Part shown: positions 23,420-34,226 of the stretch, piece after piece | Layout: the number at the start of each line of letters is the position of its first letter | Numbering within the stretch: the first letter of the stretch is position 1 | Origin: Arachnopeziza araneosa | Lineage: Eukaryota; Ascomycota; Leotiomycetes; Helotiales; Arachnopezizaceae | Direction: 5' to 3' | Length of the DNA: 64,000 nt | Assembly: GCA_003988855.1 (NCBI GenBank) | Contig: QYAI01000001.1 | Location: 682,001-746,000, forward strand | Notes under the pieces: generated by a model | Seen by the model: only the letters and a program-made list of their open reading frames with translations | What the model was told of the DNA's origin: nothing | Databases searched by the model: none | Position numbers and translations under genes: made by a program

Positions 23420-26207
23420 CTAATTCTTAAAAAGCCAATCTGAATTAGCATCCACCATGTAATTAGTGATATTAAACTCATTTGAACCATTTCCCAGCTC
23501 TGCCATGTGCAGTTCGGATACGCCGTTGGGGGCCGGCCCCACGTCTCCTGCCGATGCTGGTAACCTAGGAACATTAAAGAAATCAAACACATCTAAATAC
23601 TCCAGTTCGTTCGGAGCCGGCGTTCTTGCTGGGGTGATACTGGGCATTCGAGAGAGATGTCTAGGTTGTCTCGAGATCAGGAAATCCAAATCATAGGCTG
23701 TTCGTCTCATATCTGCCAGAATCTTTACCGAAGAGGGAGTAACTCGTTCTCCGTTCGCACCAGCAGACCGTTCCGAATCTCCATGTTCGTCGAGTACTCG
23801 TTGAAGAATAGTAGAGTACCTTTCCGCTACAAGCCAATACCGACCCATTTCTCGCAATGCGTTGACGAAAAATTCGATTTTTGGGCTCAGCTTATGCTCA
23901 ATAGTTGAGCCATGGACCAGCAGAAGCCTCGCTGCAACCCACAGAGTGAACGCAAATGGGGGACCAAGTTTTGGTAGCATACCACTCTGAACAACGAATT
24001 CACCCAGTGCTGCAATGTTCTCCACAGCTCCATGACATCGCTGACTAGCGCTATACGATGGTGTAAAGATAGGCGATCTAGTTGTCGGGTAAGCCGCGGA
24101 GGAGTGAAGTCTAATCACCGTGGTATGATATGTCGCTATATCCGGTATAAGCAGGGTTCACATTGGGAGGTTTTTCTTACCATGCAACATCACCCAACCG
24201 CAGTTTATTGACTTGCTTCCTCCCGGCTGGAACAACTTGGCCATATTTCCATAATCGCCCGGAAGCTCAAATTTCCATGATGTCAGCATATTATCAAGTT
24301 CCCGATATTCCCCTTGCCAAACTTCGACATCAGACAGCGCACTAATATCAACAGGCTTTTTCAAGAACTTGTGGATTCGGGACAGTATACCAAGAATTTC
24401 GATATAGTAGGAAAAAGTCCCCATGTTTTCAGGTTTATTGATATCATATTCGATTCTTTCTAATGTTCGAAACCATTTCGTCTGAACACTCTGGTTCTTG
24501 CTCCAGAGATCATCTCGGCATGGTAAAGTTCGATCAATCTCTTTTTCATCTAGGGCAAATTCGAATGCTGTGGCAATGGTAGCGTAGCGGTCGAGAAGAT
24601 AGACCATCCAGAATAAGCGACGTCTCGATTCCTCTTCGATAAAGTTTTCCGGCTCAGGAAGTACCATGGCTCGAAGAGTGTAGATGGAAAGATAGTTTGG
24701 GGAGACAGAGAACGACGTGGTCTCAACAGCAAGCCCAAGCTGAACGACTGATCGAGTGATCAACGCCAGTAAGTTCCATCCCGGAGGGCCATTGCTGCTT
24801 CCGACAAGATCAAGAGCTAGAATCACGAGTGCCTGCAACGCTTTAACTGACGAGTTTTCCAACCCATAGAGTAAGACTTTTTGTTTGGATATATCATGAT
24901 AGTGCCGCCGTTTCTCTTCTGTTAATCTTTGATCGGTGGAGAATCTCAAAGTCGTAGCCACGATGGCGTGTAGCAAAATTCGATCTGATTCATCTAATGA
25001 AAGCGGTCCAAAGAGGGAGTCAAGAGTTGATCTGCGATGTAGAATTGGACACCAGGTATTGATGTGCTTGAAGTAAAGATCAACGAGAGCATAGAGAAGG
25101 TCATAAGGAGGGAGCGCATTATCTGAGAGTTCAGTTTGGGTTTGTGTTATGTTGTTGAGACTTGGCGATTGAAGAGGCTGACTTGAGGCGAAAAATTCAG
25201 ACGCTTGACCTGATTGGATTTGTTGCGACAGGCTATTGGGTTGTGCAATTCCACGCTGGAAGATATCGCTGTGTATTGATGAAATAGACGGAGTTTGCGG
25301 TACTGGATTTGTAATTACTTGCTGCCCGCCAGAGAAAGTTGATGGTTTTTGAAGAAAAAGAGCCGTCTCTGCTTGAGGAACATGGCTTCGATGTCCCTCA
25401 CTAGGTCGACGGAAATTGTGCGCGCTCTGCGGTGTATCATGGTCACTAGGCAGGCTGGTGGTGGTGGCGTTGTTGTTATTATTCATAAACGTGGACTCCA
25501 ATATCTGAGCATGTGAGCGTAAGATATCCTCGAGCTTGTCGAGGCGCTGTTCCAACTCTCGCCCATAACCTGCCCGTAGTCCTGGCTTCTTTCTCTCCTT
25601 ATATTCACAAGCGGCCCCATTCCGCGAGCACCTTGGAAATTAGCATCAGCAACGTCATAACTGATCGAATCAAACATACCATCCACAGCTTGGCTGGCCT
25701 CTATCACATTTCACCTGGTGCGAATATCATTAGTTTAAGTTCTCAAGTTATTCGAGTACGAGCCGGAGGTTCAATAATCCAAGCGACTACTGGATGATGA
25801 TGACGATGATGTAAGAGCAAGTTCAAGCTGCTGTCTGAATATGTTGCGTCGCTCGGCCCAATTCATACTGACTAGGGCTTGGTGCAGATTTCTTCTCACA
25901 CCTAGAATTCATACTTTTCTTTGCTTGCATAGTTCACATCTTCGCCGTGTGGTTAGCCCTTTGTCACTATCGTTTTGGTTGGGATCAAGCTCAGGCTCCG
26001 ACATAATAGCATCGGGACCGGAATTGACAGGTTTGGAAATTTGGATAGGAATTTAAGAAAACATTATCCTTACGAGACTGACATGGGCCGTCGCCTTTTG
26101 CGGGGCGGCTGGCCATTTTCTCTGGCCGAATCATCTTCGGTGAAGGCATTTTCCTCATCGCTCTCGGGATGAGATGCTCCATGAACTGAGGATTGATTGA
26201 ATTCCAT
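23420..26207 (-). CDS. Zn2Cys6 transcription factor with fungal-specific regulatory domain, possible rhamnose regulator
   Basis: Nuclear DNA-binding activator. Reverse exons are 26207-26074, 25939-25915, 25714-25680, 25631-24181 and 24135-23420 (786 aa). All five join in phase, including a 25-base micro-exon. An acidic start and NLS (PPRKRRRP) precede the zinc cluster at about residues 46-73: CELCKQRKVKC, then DRGQPSC, GWC and SRNGAAC, with the usual C-x2-C-x6-C-x6-C-x2-C-x6-C spacing. A linker and dimerisation helix follow (RELEQRLDKLEDILRSH). The middle-homology domain includes YFKHINTWCPILHR and WVMLHATYHTTVIRLHS. The gene is divergent from LRA3. As I recall, the Aspergillus nidulans regulator RhaR sits next to the rhamnonate dehydratase gene, so this may be its counterpart; that link is inference. 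Confidence 0.93.
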
Positions 26208-26659
26208 TGGAAGTCAAAGTGGACGCGGCACGGCCTGTGAGGCTGAGGCTGAGAGTCGAAGGAATGATGCTTCGGGGGAATGATAAAACGAGGAGAAGAG
26301 GCATTTAAAGCGAGACAGCGAGGCCGACGGAAACTCTCTCTCCACAGTATTACCGCCTCGGCTAGGGAGAGGAGAGAAGCTTCACATTCTCAACGCCCAA
26401 AGGGTCACTTGCTCCTGCGGAGGGCATGATTCGCCAATGGGCTCGCAAAGGGAGATGCACCAGCAGGGCTCCGGCATGGTTGCTGTCTCGTCGTGTTGCC
26501 CGTCTGCCGTGTGACCACATCCAACGGTGCTGCATGTCGCTGAAGACGGTTTGTGGGGGAGGGATGGCTGGCAGAAGACGAAGGATGGATGAAGCGACGA
26601 AGAAGAGGAAAAAGGGAGGGAGTAAATGAAAGAAACCAGTGGGCAAGGAAGGAAGAGGG

Positions 26660-26714
26660 AAGAAGAAGAAGAAGAGGAGGAGGAGGAGGAGGAGGAGGAG
26701 GAGGAGGAGGAGGT
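26660..26714. repeat. (GAA/GAG/GGA)n triplet tract
   Basis: Purine-only tract: a few GAA units followed by a long run of GAG. On the regulator's coding strand it is a pyrimidine tract about 450-510 bases upstream of its ATG. Confidence 0.9.
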
Positions 26715-27009
26715 TCTGTATTCTGCTTGAACTGGGCCTATTTTTTTTGGACTCCCGGCAGCTACCCCGCCCCCGCCTCATCTCCGCCACCCCCTTCTGG
26801 TCTTGTCCTCGCTGTGCTCTTCCGCAAACATCGTGCTCAACAGTATACAAATACCACTTTGCAGTGGCCCCTTAGCGAATAATAGCCATTAGTCATGCTT
26901 CCTCCGTACCGGAACAATCTCTATATTCGCTTCATAAGGGTTTGGCTGGATTGCATGGCGTGTTGATATCTGCTGTTTCTCTCCGTGTCCCTTTTCACTA
27001 ACAGCACTT

Positions 27010-27026
27010 CGGTCTGCGATACGCCG
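27010..27026. promoter_or_regulatory. CGG-N11-CCG palindrome (Gal4-type Zn2Cys6 site)
   Basis: CGG and CCG separated by 11 bases, extended to TTCGG and CCGAA. Spacing is the same as the Gal4 site. It lies in the LRA3 promoter. A single such site can arise by chance, so functional use is uncertain. Confidence 0.4.
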
Positions 27027-27181
27027 AATCCCTCCACTTTCCACCCTGATGGGAGACTCTACCGTAATGCTATTATAAAGGCCATTCCGCGTAAATCAGT
27101 ATCCCTTTCCTCTCAGTTTCCTTTGGATCCCTCCTCGGTGCCTTTTAGTCTCCCATTACAATACCCCTGCATTCCGCAAGC

Positions 27182-28570
27182 ATGGCGGCAGCAACAACAG
27201 CTCGTACTTTTCCTATAATCAAGGCCATTCGAACGTTCGTCGTAGATGGGGTGGGTTCGGGAGGAGATTATCACAATGTAGAAGGTGGCCACTGGTAAGG
27301 TGAGGGACTCTGCAGGCAGAACCTTGCTGATTGCTCCCAGGTTGATTGACACGCCAATCTCGACTCCCATGTCCCGGTGGGAGAAGTACAGAGCTTCGAG
27401 AACAAGTTGGGGAATCAATGTCTTGGGCTCTTTCTGTGTGGAAATCGAGGGCACGGATGGCACGGTTGGGTTTGCTACTGGTTTCGGAGGCTGGTGGTTC
27501 CATTGCTGTCCCATTCCTGCATTCTAACTTCTCCAGGCCCTCCTGCATGCTGGCTTGTCCACCAACACTTCGAGCGATTTCTGATTGGTGCTGACCCACG
27601 AGATACCAACCATCTCTTTGAGCAGATGTACCGGGGCTCAATGTTCTATGGACGCAAAGGACTACCCGTGGCAGTCATCTCGGTCATCGATCTGGCATTA
27701 TGGGATCTGATGGGCAAGATTCGAAACGAGCCAGTATACAAATTAATTGGAGGCGCTACAAGAGATAGACTGGACTTTTACTGTACTGGTCCAGAACCTG
27801 TCTCGGCCAGGACAATGGGATTCTGGGGTGCAAAGGTCCCATTGCCGTACTGTCCGGAAGAAGGCCACAAGGGCATGGCAAAGAATGTCGAATTTCTTCG
27901 CAAACACAGAGAAAGTGTTGGCCCAGACTTTCCGATAATGGTCGACTGCTACATGAGTCTAAACGTTCCTTATACAATCGAGATTGTCAAGGCTTGTCTT
28001 GACCTCAATATCAATTGGTGGGAAGAGTGTCTCTCTCCAGATGATACCGACGGCTTTGCACAGATCAAACGAGCGCATCCTCAAGTCAAATTCACAACTG
28101 GGGAGCACGAATACTCTCGATACGGTTTCCGAAAGTTGATCGAAGGCCGAAATCTGGACATCATTCAACCAGATGTGATGTGGCTCGGTGGCTTGACTGA
28201 ACTCCTAAAAGTATCAGCTATGGCAGCCGCGTATGATATTCCAGTTGTTCCTCACGCAAGTGGGCCGTACAGCTATCATTATGTTGTCTCTCAAACAAAC
28301 TGCCCATTCCAAGAATACCTAGCAAATTCTCCGGATGGCAAGAGTGTGCTGCCAGTCTTTGGGGATTTGTTTTTGGATGAACCTATTCCTCTGAAAGGCT
28401 ACCTTGATGTGTCACAACTCGACAGACCAGGGTTTGGTTTGACTTTGAATCCGGCTGCGAGATTGATTCCGGCTCGGTATCTACTGACACCAAATCCGGA
28501 GAGACCTTTAGGTCAACCGGCCATAGAGCACAAGAAAGCAGAGGAAAAGAGCTTGGCTCAGGAGTTATAG
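27182..28570 (+). CDS. LRA3: L-rhamnonate dehydratase (enolase superfamily)
   Basis: Third step of fungal oxidative L-rhamnose catabolism: L-rhamnonate to 2-keto-3-deoxy-L-rhamnonate, in the cytosol, Mg-dependent. My exons are 27182-27294, 27341-27489 and 27537-28570 (431 aa). The capping domain starts near GGDYHNVEGGHW. The barrel carries FYGRKGLPVAVISVIDLALWDL, the metal-ligand region IMVDCYMSL, WWEECLSPDD, TTGEHEYSRYGF and DIIQPDVMWLGG. VVPHASGP holds the His of the acid/base motif. The second intron is unusual: keeping the family sequence GFATGFGGPPACWL needs a GC donor (GCTGGT at 27490). A GT donor at 27481 would delete two conserved residues. The acceptor is strong, with TTCTAAC just before it. 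A related sugar-acid dehydratase is the main alternative, but the LRA1 neighbour supports rhamnonate. Confidence 0.9.
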
Positions 28571-29081
28571 AGGGTGTCGGAGATTCTGCAAGATCGTGAG
28601 AGCTTGAATTACTATAAACCGTCATGGTTTGTGGTACATACATCTTGTAATACTCTAGAATAGTAAATTGTACCCCTTTCGCTTCTCGCTTGAGAGATAT
28701 GGCGCAAAACATAATAGATTTGCCATGTCCGGCGTAGTGTAATTCTGCTTGGCTAGATTCTTTATCTTTTAACCTAATATTAACTCATCTGAATCTCTCT
28801 TATCTGCCCTACCGTATCCTGGCTCTATATCAAAAATGGACTTTCGGTGCAGACTGAGCCGAACGCGGGGCAGAATTGGTTTCTTCCAGACCCTAAGCTC
28901 CCAAAATACGCCTCGGACGCGAGCAAAATTCTATCTCGTGAATCTTATAGTGCATCGATCCAATCCGATATAAAACCCTTCAAAGTCCTCTCTCTTCTGC
29001 ATCCAAAATACTACGCCTGAGCTCAAAACCTGCTTGTTGATACCCTCATTTACCCCGCCATCAAGCTCAGCTCCGCCAAAC
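28571..29081. promoter_or_regulatory. LRA3 3' flank and LRA1 promoter
   Basis: About 510 bases. A clear TATA box (TATAAAA, 28969-28975) sits about 110 bases before the LRA1 ATG, with a CT-rich stretch after it, as in inducible fungal promoters. A CCGAACGCGG element occurs near 28858-28868. Confidence 0.6.
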
Positions 29082-30020
29082 ATGCCCCACTACCTCCTCG
29101 CCACCAAAACCGCCGCCATCACAGGAGGCACCACCGGAATCGGACGAGTACTTGGCTCATCACATCCACCCTCCAAACATTGACTGACGGCAACCAGGCC
29201 ATCGCCGTTGAATACATCCGCCAGGGCTGCAATGTCGCCATCAACCACCTAGATCTACCCTCGGACTGGCACCACAAAGCGTCCCTCCTCGCTGAAGCGG
29301 AGACCATCAGACGCGCCGATGAGAGAGCGGGCAGACTCATAGAAGTTCCCGGCGATGTGACGAAGCCCGAGACGGGGAAGAACTTGGTAGAAGCTGCGGT
29401 GAAGGAGTTTGGGAAACTCGACATCTTTGTGAACAATGCTGGAGTTTGTCAATTTGCCGAGTTTCTGGAGTGAGTTTGCCTTCGTCCAAATGCCTTCCTG
29501 GGCCAGAAATACTGGTAATGGAGGCAAGGTCATCAGAAGCTGATAATACTCTCGCAGCCTCGACCACGATCTCTTTGCCTCCACCATAAGTGTCAACCTG
29601 AATGGAGCATTCTACTCCTGTCAGGCCGCGGCACGACAAATGGTAACCCAAGGTCATGGCGGATCCATCATCGGAATGTCATCCATCTCGGCTCTCGTCG
29701 GCGGCGGGCTGCAAACCCACTACACCCCGACTAAAGCAGGTGTGACATCACTGATGCAGAGCATGGCGGTAGCTCTGGGGAAGTACAAGATCAGATGCAA
29801 TGCCCTGCTTCCTGGTACCATCAAAACACAGCTGAATGAGGCAGATCTGAATAATGAGGAGAAGAGAAAGTACATGGAGGGGAGGATACCGCTCGGGAGG
29901 ACGGGAGAGCCAGCAGATATGGCCGGCCCTGCAGTTTTTTTGGCTTGTGAAGAATTGAGTGGATATGTGAATGGAGCGCAGCTGTTAGTGGATGGGGGTT
30001 TATTTGTGAATCTGCAGTAG
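29082..30020 (+). CDS. LRA1: L-rhamnose 1-dehydrogenase (short-chain dehydrogenase)
   Basis: Oxidises L-rhamnose to L-rhamnono-gamma-lactone with NAD(P), the first step of the fungal non-phosphorylated pathway. Exons 29082-29147, 29198-29469 and 29558-30020 join in phase (266 aa). The Rossmann nucleotide motif TGGTTGIGRA is formed across the first junction. NNAG follows GKLDIFV. The catalytic Ser lies in GMSSISALV and the Tyr/Lys pair in YTPTKAG. The C-terminus has NALLPGTIKTQLNE, PLGRTGEPADMA and the usual DGGLFVNLQ end. Placement directly downstream of LRA3 supports rhamnose rather than another sugar substrate, which SDR sequence alone cannot settle. Lactonase (LRA2) and aldolase (LRA4) genes are not seen in this window. 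Confidence 0.87.
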
Positions 30021-32657
30021 AGATTGGATAGATAAATCGAAAATCTTGGAATACTCTTGCCCTATTTCAAAAGGACTCTCTCTGGCATTCTTTTGACTAT
30101 CATGGTGCGTAGTCAGAGAAGCATGCTATGTTTTTCTTCGGAATACCCAGAGACTCTCGAACAGAACTTTTTAAAAGACATCTAGACAATCTGATGAAGA
30201 TGCTGCAACCGCTCTATCTTCTCCGTCATCGAGAATAAATCTTCAATCTGATGCTAGACTGACATCTCATAGCTCAGTAGTAATTAAAAGATGATATGGC
30301 ACAGCTCAATTTTCTTTGATAGAATCGAACCCGAATCTGGCGTCGTTTTATATTTCCTCGTCATGATGTGAGCTTGAAATTAAGTTACGCATACCAATAT
30401 CCTGCTACTATCCAGCGAGGTGTCCAGTAGCATCTCTCGAGGCTTTAACTTAGCAAGCCTCATTTATTGTCCTTATGGTAGTCTAGAAAGACCCAGCACT
30501 ATTCTCGACGCGTAGAAATGCAACCAAAGCCTCATTCTCCTAGCCAACTCTGAAGCCAAAGGTCGATGTCGCTCTCATTTAATAGTAGCGGAATAACCTG
30601 GACAGGCACGTAACTCAGTAGGTATTTTGAGCCGTGTAGAAACGTGGTATTTGTGTAAGTCACGACGGATCAAAGAAGGATCGCGCTGTTGTTCTCTGTC
30701 AAATATATCTGCTCTCATGACCAAGGGATTCGAAGGTAATGGATGTCAAGGTGCAATGGTATTTCCGAGCATCTTGCATTGCACTATTACCCATACATGG
30801 TATCTTCAAATGCCATTTTGCTTGTGTTTGAGAAGAAATCCACGGTGCGGGAAAGACTTGCGCTGCCAACCCAATGGCATCTCCCTTTGGAAGAGCACAA
30901 AAAATAAACAAGAAGCACCATCTTCAACATGCAATTGAGGGTCTACCTAGCAGATGATGAACCGCAGTGACATTCTTTTTTTACCACGTTCAATAGCCAG
31001 GGAAGCCGCGGATCCATTGAAGAATGAAAAACAGTCAACAAACCCTCGACTCGGCTAGCAAGCGAGGCTCCTCCAAAAAACACTCCCTCCATTCTAAACC
31101 TGGAGCAGAAAAAAGGGCAGCAAGATAGGCAGACGCGCGTAATCCTCCCCTCCCCTCCCCTCAAGAAAAGAGAAAGAAAAAAAAAGAAAAAAAAGAAAGA
31201 AAAAGGAAATCCGTAGGACCAGATGGCAAAACTGTTACCAGCCCCGAAGGCGCCGGTCCACAGAACCCAAACCCATCGAGTGGGGTTTGGATTTTTATTC
31301 GCGTGTAGGGAGGGAGAGGAGGGCCTTTTGCTACGTTTGGTAGATCAAGATCGGGGTTTTTATGGGTTGCAGATGCAAAGGACGGGGCAGACTTGGGAAG
31401 TTTAAATAGTGCCTGTCAAGGCCAGGTGAATAACTGTGGATCCAAATATCAGACGGACCAGGCCTGTTTGCACTCTGAAGCTGCAGCATAGGTCATCTGC
31501 TCCAGCCCATTCACCAACCATGCCATTCATCCCCTTTCCTTACCTCTCCTATGGATTGCTGGCACGTACCTTAATGATCCAAAGCAGCCAACAGTACAGT
31601 GGAATCTCAGCAATCCCCAACACCGGATGAGGGAAAGCAAAACAGAAAGGGTGAGCAAATAGGAAGAGTGAGCAAAACCACAAGGTACAAGAACTCAAAG
31701 AGCAACTCGAATAGCAACATCCTCAACTTCACAGGGTTTCACCTCTTGGTCCATCTCACACCCTGAATTTCTCCTGGCAACTGACGAGGCAGGACCCGGG
31801 TTCAGAAATGGCAAGAGGCGGTAAGATAAGTCTTCAAGCAGCAGGACTGGTAACACCTCCTCTCGATTCACACCTTCGACCTCCCTTGTCCGTGTCCGGC
31901 CATCACGCTCATCAAGCTTGATGATCCACATTTGCGATTGATACATGGCAAGTACAACTCGGCTTGGCAGGTTGAGTGGCAGAGAGGAGAGAGATCTAAA
32001 GTGTAAAAATGTAACACCTTGTCTTTTGCTTCTTTACCGCCTTGAGACAATTGACGAAGCTATGAGATTGCGAAATGCAACAGTGAGTTGTCTTTCCGCC
32101 TAAGACACGCAAGTTTCAGTGGTCTCTCGAATGAACATAACTCCCTCCTGTAGACGAGAGACTTCTCTAGTAAGAAGTAAATTCCAAGCAAAGTTTGTTT
32201 AAGAATAATATGCACCTTGCAAGAGACTTCACAACACTGTTTCAACTCCAGCGCGGTAGGTATTAGTAATTCGAGATTATTAAATCTACGTATCCGATCC
32301 TTCATAATACGCCATCCCATCACCAAGGGATAAATTTTTGCTTAGCTTCCTTTTGCTCCAAGGCAGGAGCAGCAGTACAGGTCCACCTCGTCCAACTACA
32401 ACTTATGCTCGAGCCAGAGCCAGCCACCATCAGCTGTCAAATCTTCCACCATGTTCAATATCTACAGTAGAAGATAGATCCCTCCATGCTTATGTGCGTG
32501 TGTTTTTGCTTGCGTGGTGACAAAAGAAACAGGTGAACGCCAACCCAATGGTGTTCTGGTATGATGGTTTAAAGTACAAGAATTAATCCTCCCACATGCC
32601 AGGGTGTGCTGTGCATCAGCGTATGACTTTTGTGACAAAATGATATTTGCCGTGAAA
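30021..32657. other. Convergent gap, no supported gene
   Basis: About 2.6 kb between two convergent genes. It contains a pyrimidine-then-purine run at 31146-31206 (CTCCCC repeats followed by AAAGAAAAA-type sequence). Only short frames without domains occur. I found no remnant of LRA2 or LRA4. Long 3' ends or a non-coding transcript are possible. Confidence 0.5.
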
Positions 32658-33884
32658 TTAGAAGTTCTGCGAGATGCCAGCGGACTGCTGTGGAAAGTGT
32701 GAAGGGTTCTCGATACGAGTATTCCTCCGTGCTTGGACATCTCGGATGACAGGTTGTCCTGACATTTCTGCTCGACCTGGTGGGCTGCCATAAGGTGTCT
32801 CAGTGGGACCATATGGACTGCCTGTCTCGTATTGATTGTAATATTGAGGATTGCCATAAGCTCCGGGAGCCTCTCCCGAACCATCTGATCGATTGGCCGC
32901 ACTATATGATGACGAGGCATTCGATGGACCACGATTGATATCTCCGCGGTTTCCTGATGCTGCAGGACCCATAGCGCCTAGTGACTCTTGTTCTCCAGAA
33001 AGCGGACGTTCGCCCACTAGTGGATTATCTGATCTGGTATCTCCATGGGAAGGTGAAGTTCCTTCCGAATAAGCCATGCCAATGCCTTGGGTTGATTGAC
33101 CCCCCGAGACAGTGGTCGAGGCCTTTCTTCCCGACGACGCGACGGCCGTTGTTCCCCACCCACGATACCCCGAGGAATCTTCCCGCATCTCAAATGGTCC
33201 ATCGTTTCCAGCTGAGCCCATGGCAGGCAATGTCGGTTCGTTGTTTGGGTTATTGGGATTATACCCATACTCCTCGAGCTCTTTTCTCCGCAGCTCCTCG
33301 GCATCCTTCCGTTGCCTTCTCTTCCGCCAGAGGAACAGGGCCGCAAGAACAATAAGAGCTACCGCGACGATAGGAACCACAACGGCTACGGCGATTTTCC
33401 CACCTCCATTTAAGCCGCTCGTGGTGTTCTTTGACGAGCTTGGCGCTCCAGCAGTCGATGCCGATGAAGATGCTGAGGAGGTTGATGAGCCGGTCCCCGT
33501 GGATGTTTCTCCCGCAGCGGTCGATGTCGAGACGACGGTGATGGTGGATCCTGCTTGGTTTGTCGAGGTCTGTGTGACCGTTGTCTGGGACGGGCCAGCA
33601 GATGTGGTGGTAGGAGGATTGGTGGTCGTTGAACTGGGTGTGGTTGAAGGTGGTGTTGTGCTTGGTTGCTGAGAGGAAGGGGTCGTCGACGGAGGAGTGG
33701 TTGTTGGTGCGAGGGAGGTAGGACTGGTGGTAGGAACGGAGGTAGTGTCCGAGTTAGAGACTGCCGGGGGACTGGTGTTAGCAATTGAATTGACGGTTGG
33801 CGAAGGAGTGTTGGTCGCAGACGACGGCGGGGACGACGTCTGGGACGCCTCCGTAGCATTGTTCGTACTTGTAGAGTTACTCAT
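32658..33884 (-). CDS. Ser/Thr-rich single-pass membrane protein, Mid2/Wsc-like architecture
   Basis: A mucin-like cell-surface protein, possibly a wall-stress sensor or anchor. From ATG 33884 (MSNSTSTNNATEAS) it has 408 aa: about 150 residues dominated by Ser, Thr and Pro; a glycine-rich stalk; one membrane helix (IAVAVVVPIVAVALIVLAALF) followed by WRKRRQRK; and a disordered Tyr/Gly/Asn-rich cytoplasmic tail. There is no cysteine-rich WSC domain and no visible signal peptide. An upstream in-frame ATG at 33953 exists, but a good intron (GTAAGA at 34010, TGCTGAC branch, CCCTAG ending 33919) would remove it. I therefore prefer 33884 with a 5' leader intron. The lack of a signal peptide is odd, unless the helix acts as a signal-anchor. 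Family is uncertain. Confidence 0.75.
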   Translation of the reverse strand: MSNSTSTNNATEASQTSSPPSSATNTPSPTVNSIANTSPPAVSNSDTTSVPTTSPTSLAPTTTPPSTTPSSQQPSTTPPSTTPSSTTTNPPTTTSAGPSQTTVTQTSTNQAGSTITVVSTSTAAGETSTGTGSSTSSASSSASTAGAPSSSKNTTSGLNGGGKIAVAVVVPIVAVALIVLAALFLWRKRRQRKDAEELRRKELEEYGYNPNNPNNEPTLPAMGSAGNDGPFEMREDSSGYRGWGTTAVASSGRKASTTVSGGQSTQGIGMAYSEGTSPSHGDTRSDNPLVGERPLSGEQESLGAMGPAASGNRGDINRGPSNASSSYSAANRSDGSGEAPGAYGNPQYYNQYETGSPYGPTETPYGSPPGRAEMSGQPVIRDVQARRNTRIENPSHFPQQSAGISQNF

Positions 33885-34181
33885 GGTGAACTGCCTATAC
33901 ACCAGTCTTCCTGGCCGTCTAGGGAGCGCCATGTCAGCAAAGGCGAACCTCATGGCGAGTGTGAAGCTTTAAAGGAGAGGAGAGAGAGGGTAGCATGGAT
34001 GGATTCTTACCTCCGTCAGGGCCAACCTATGATGATGATGGAACGATGCTGCTGGACAGGAACTGGCAACGGTGACGTTTCGAGTTTAGAAAGAGCGAGT
34101 GTCAGAAGTTCTGCTTTGGCGGTTCGTTGCCCTCGACGGGGTGGACGCCCAGCAACCCCCGAAAGACCGTTCAGCCGGCCA

Positions 34182-34226
34182 GAAGAAGAAGAAGAAGAAG
34201 AAGAAGAAGGAGAAGGAGAAGAAGAA
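34182..34226. repeat. (GAA)n triplet tract
   Basis: About nine GAA copies, then interrupted GGAGAAGAA. On the coding strand of the mucin-like gene it is a pyrimidine tract about 300 bases upstream of its start. Confidence 0.9.

Larger units (their letters stand above)
26208..27181. promoter_or_regulatory. Divergent promoter region between the Zn2Cys6 regulator and LRA3
   Basis: About 970 bases between two divergent starts. The regulator side holds a long purine triplet repeat. The LRA3 side holds TTCGG-N11-CCGAA at 27008-27028, the inverted CGG arrangement bound by Gal4-type zinc clusters, about 155 bases upstream of the LRA3 ATG. Direct control by the neighbouring regulator is inferred. Confidence 0.5.

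Noticed and set aside
30310..30400. Possible tRNA (B-box-like GGGTTCGATTC on the reverse strand)
   Set aside because: No matching A box, no acceptor stem pairing and no anticodon arm nearby.
33112..33672. Forward frame of 186 codons opposite the mucin-like gene
   Set aside because: Val-rich antisense shadow of the Ser/Thr repeat region.
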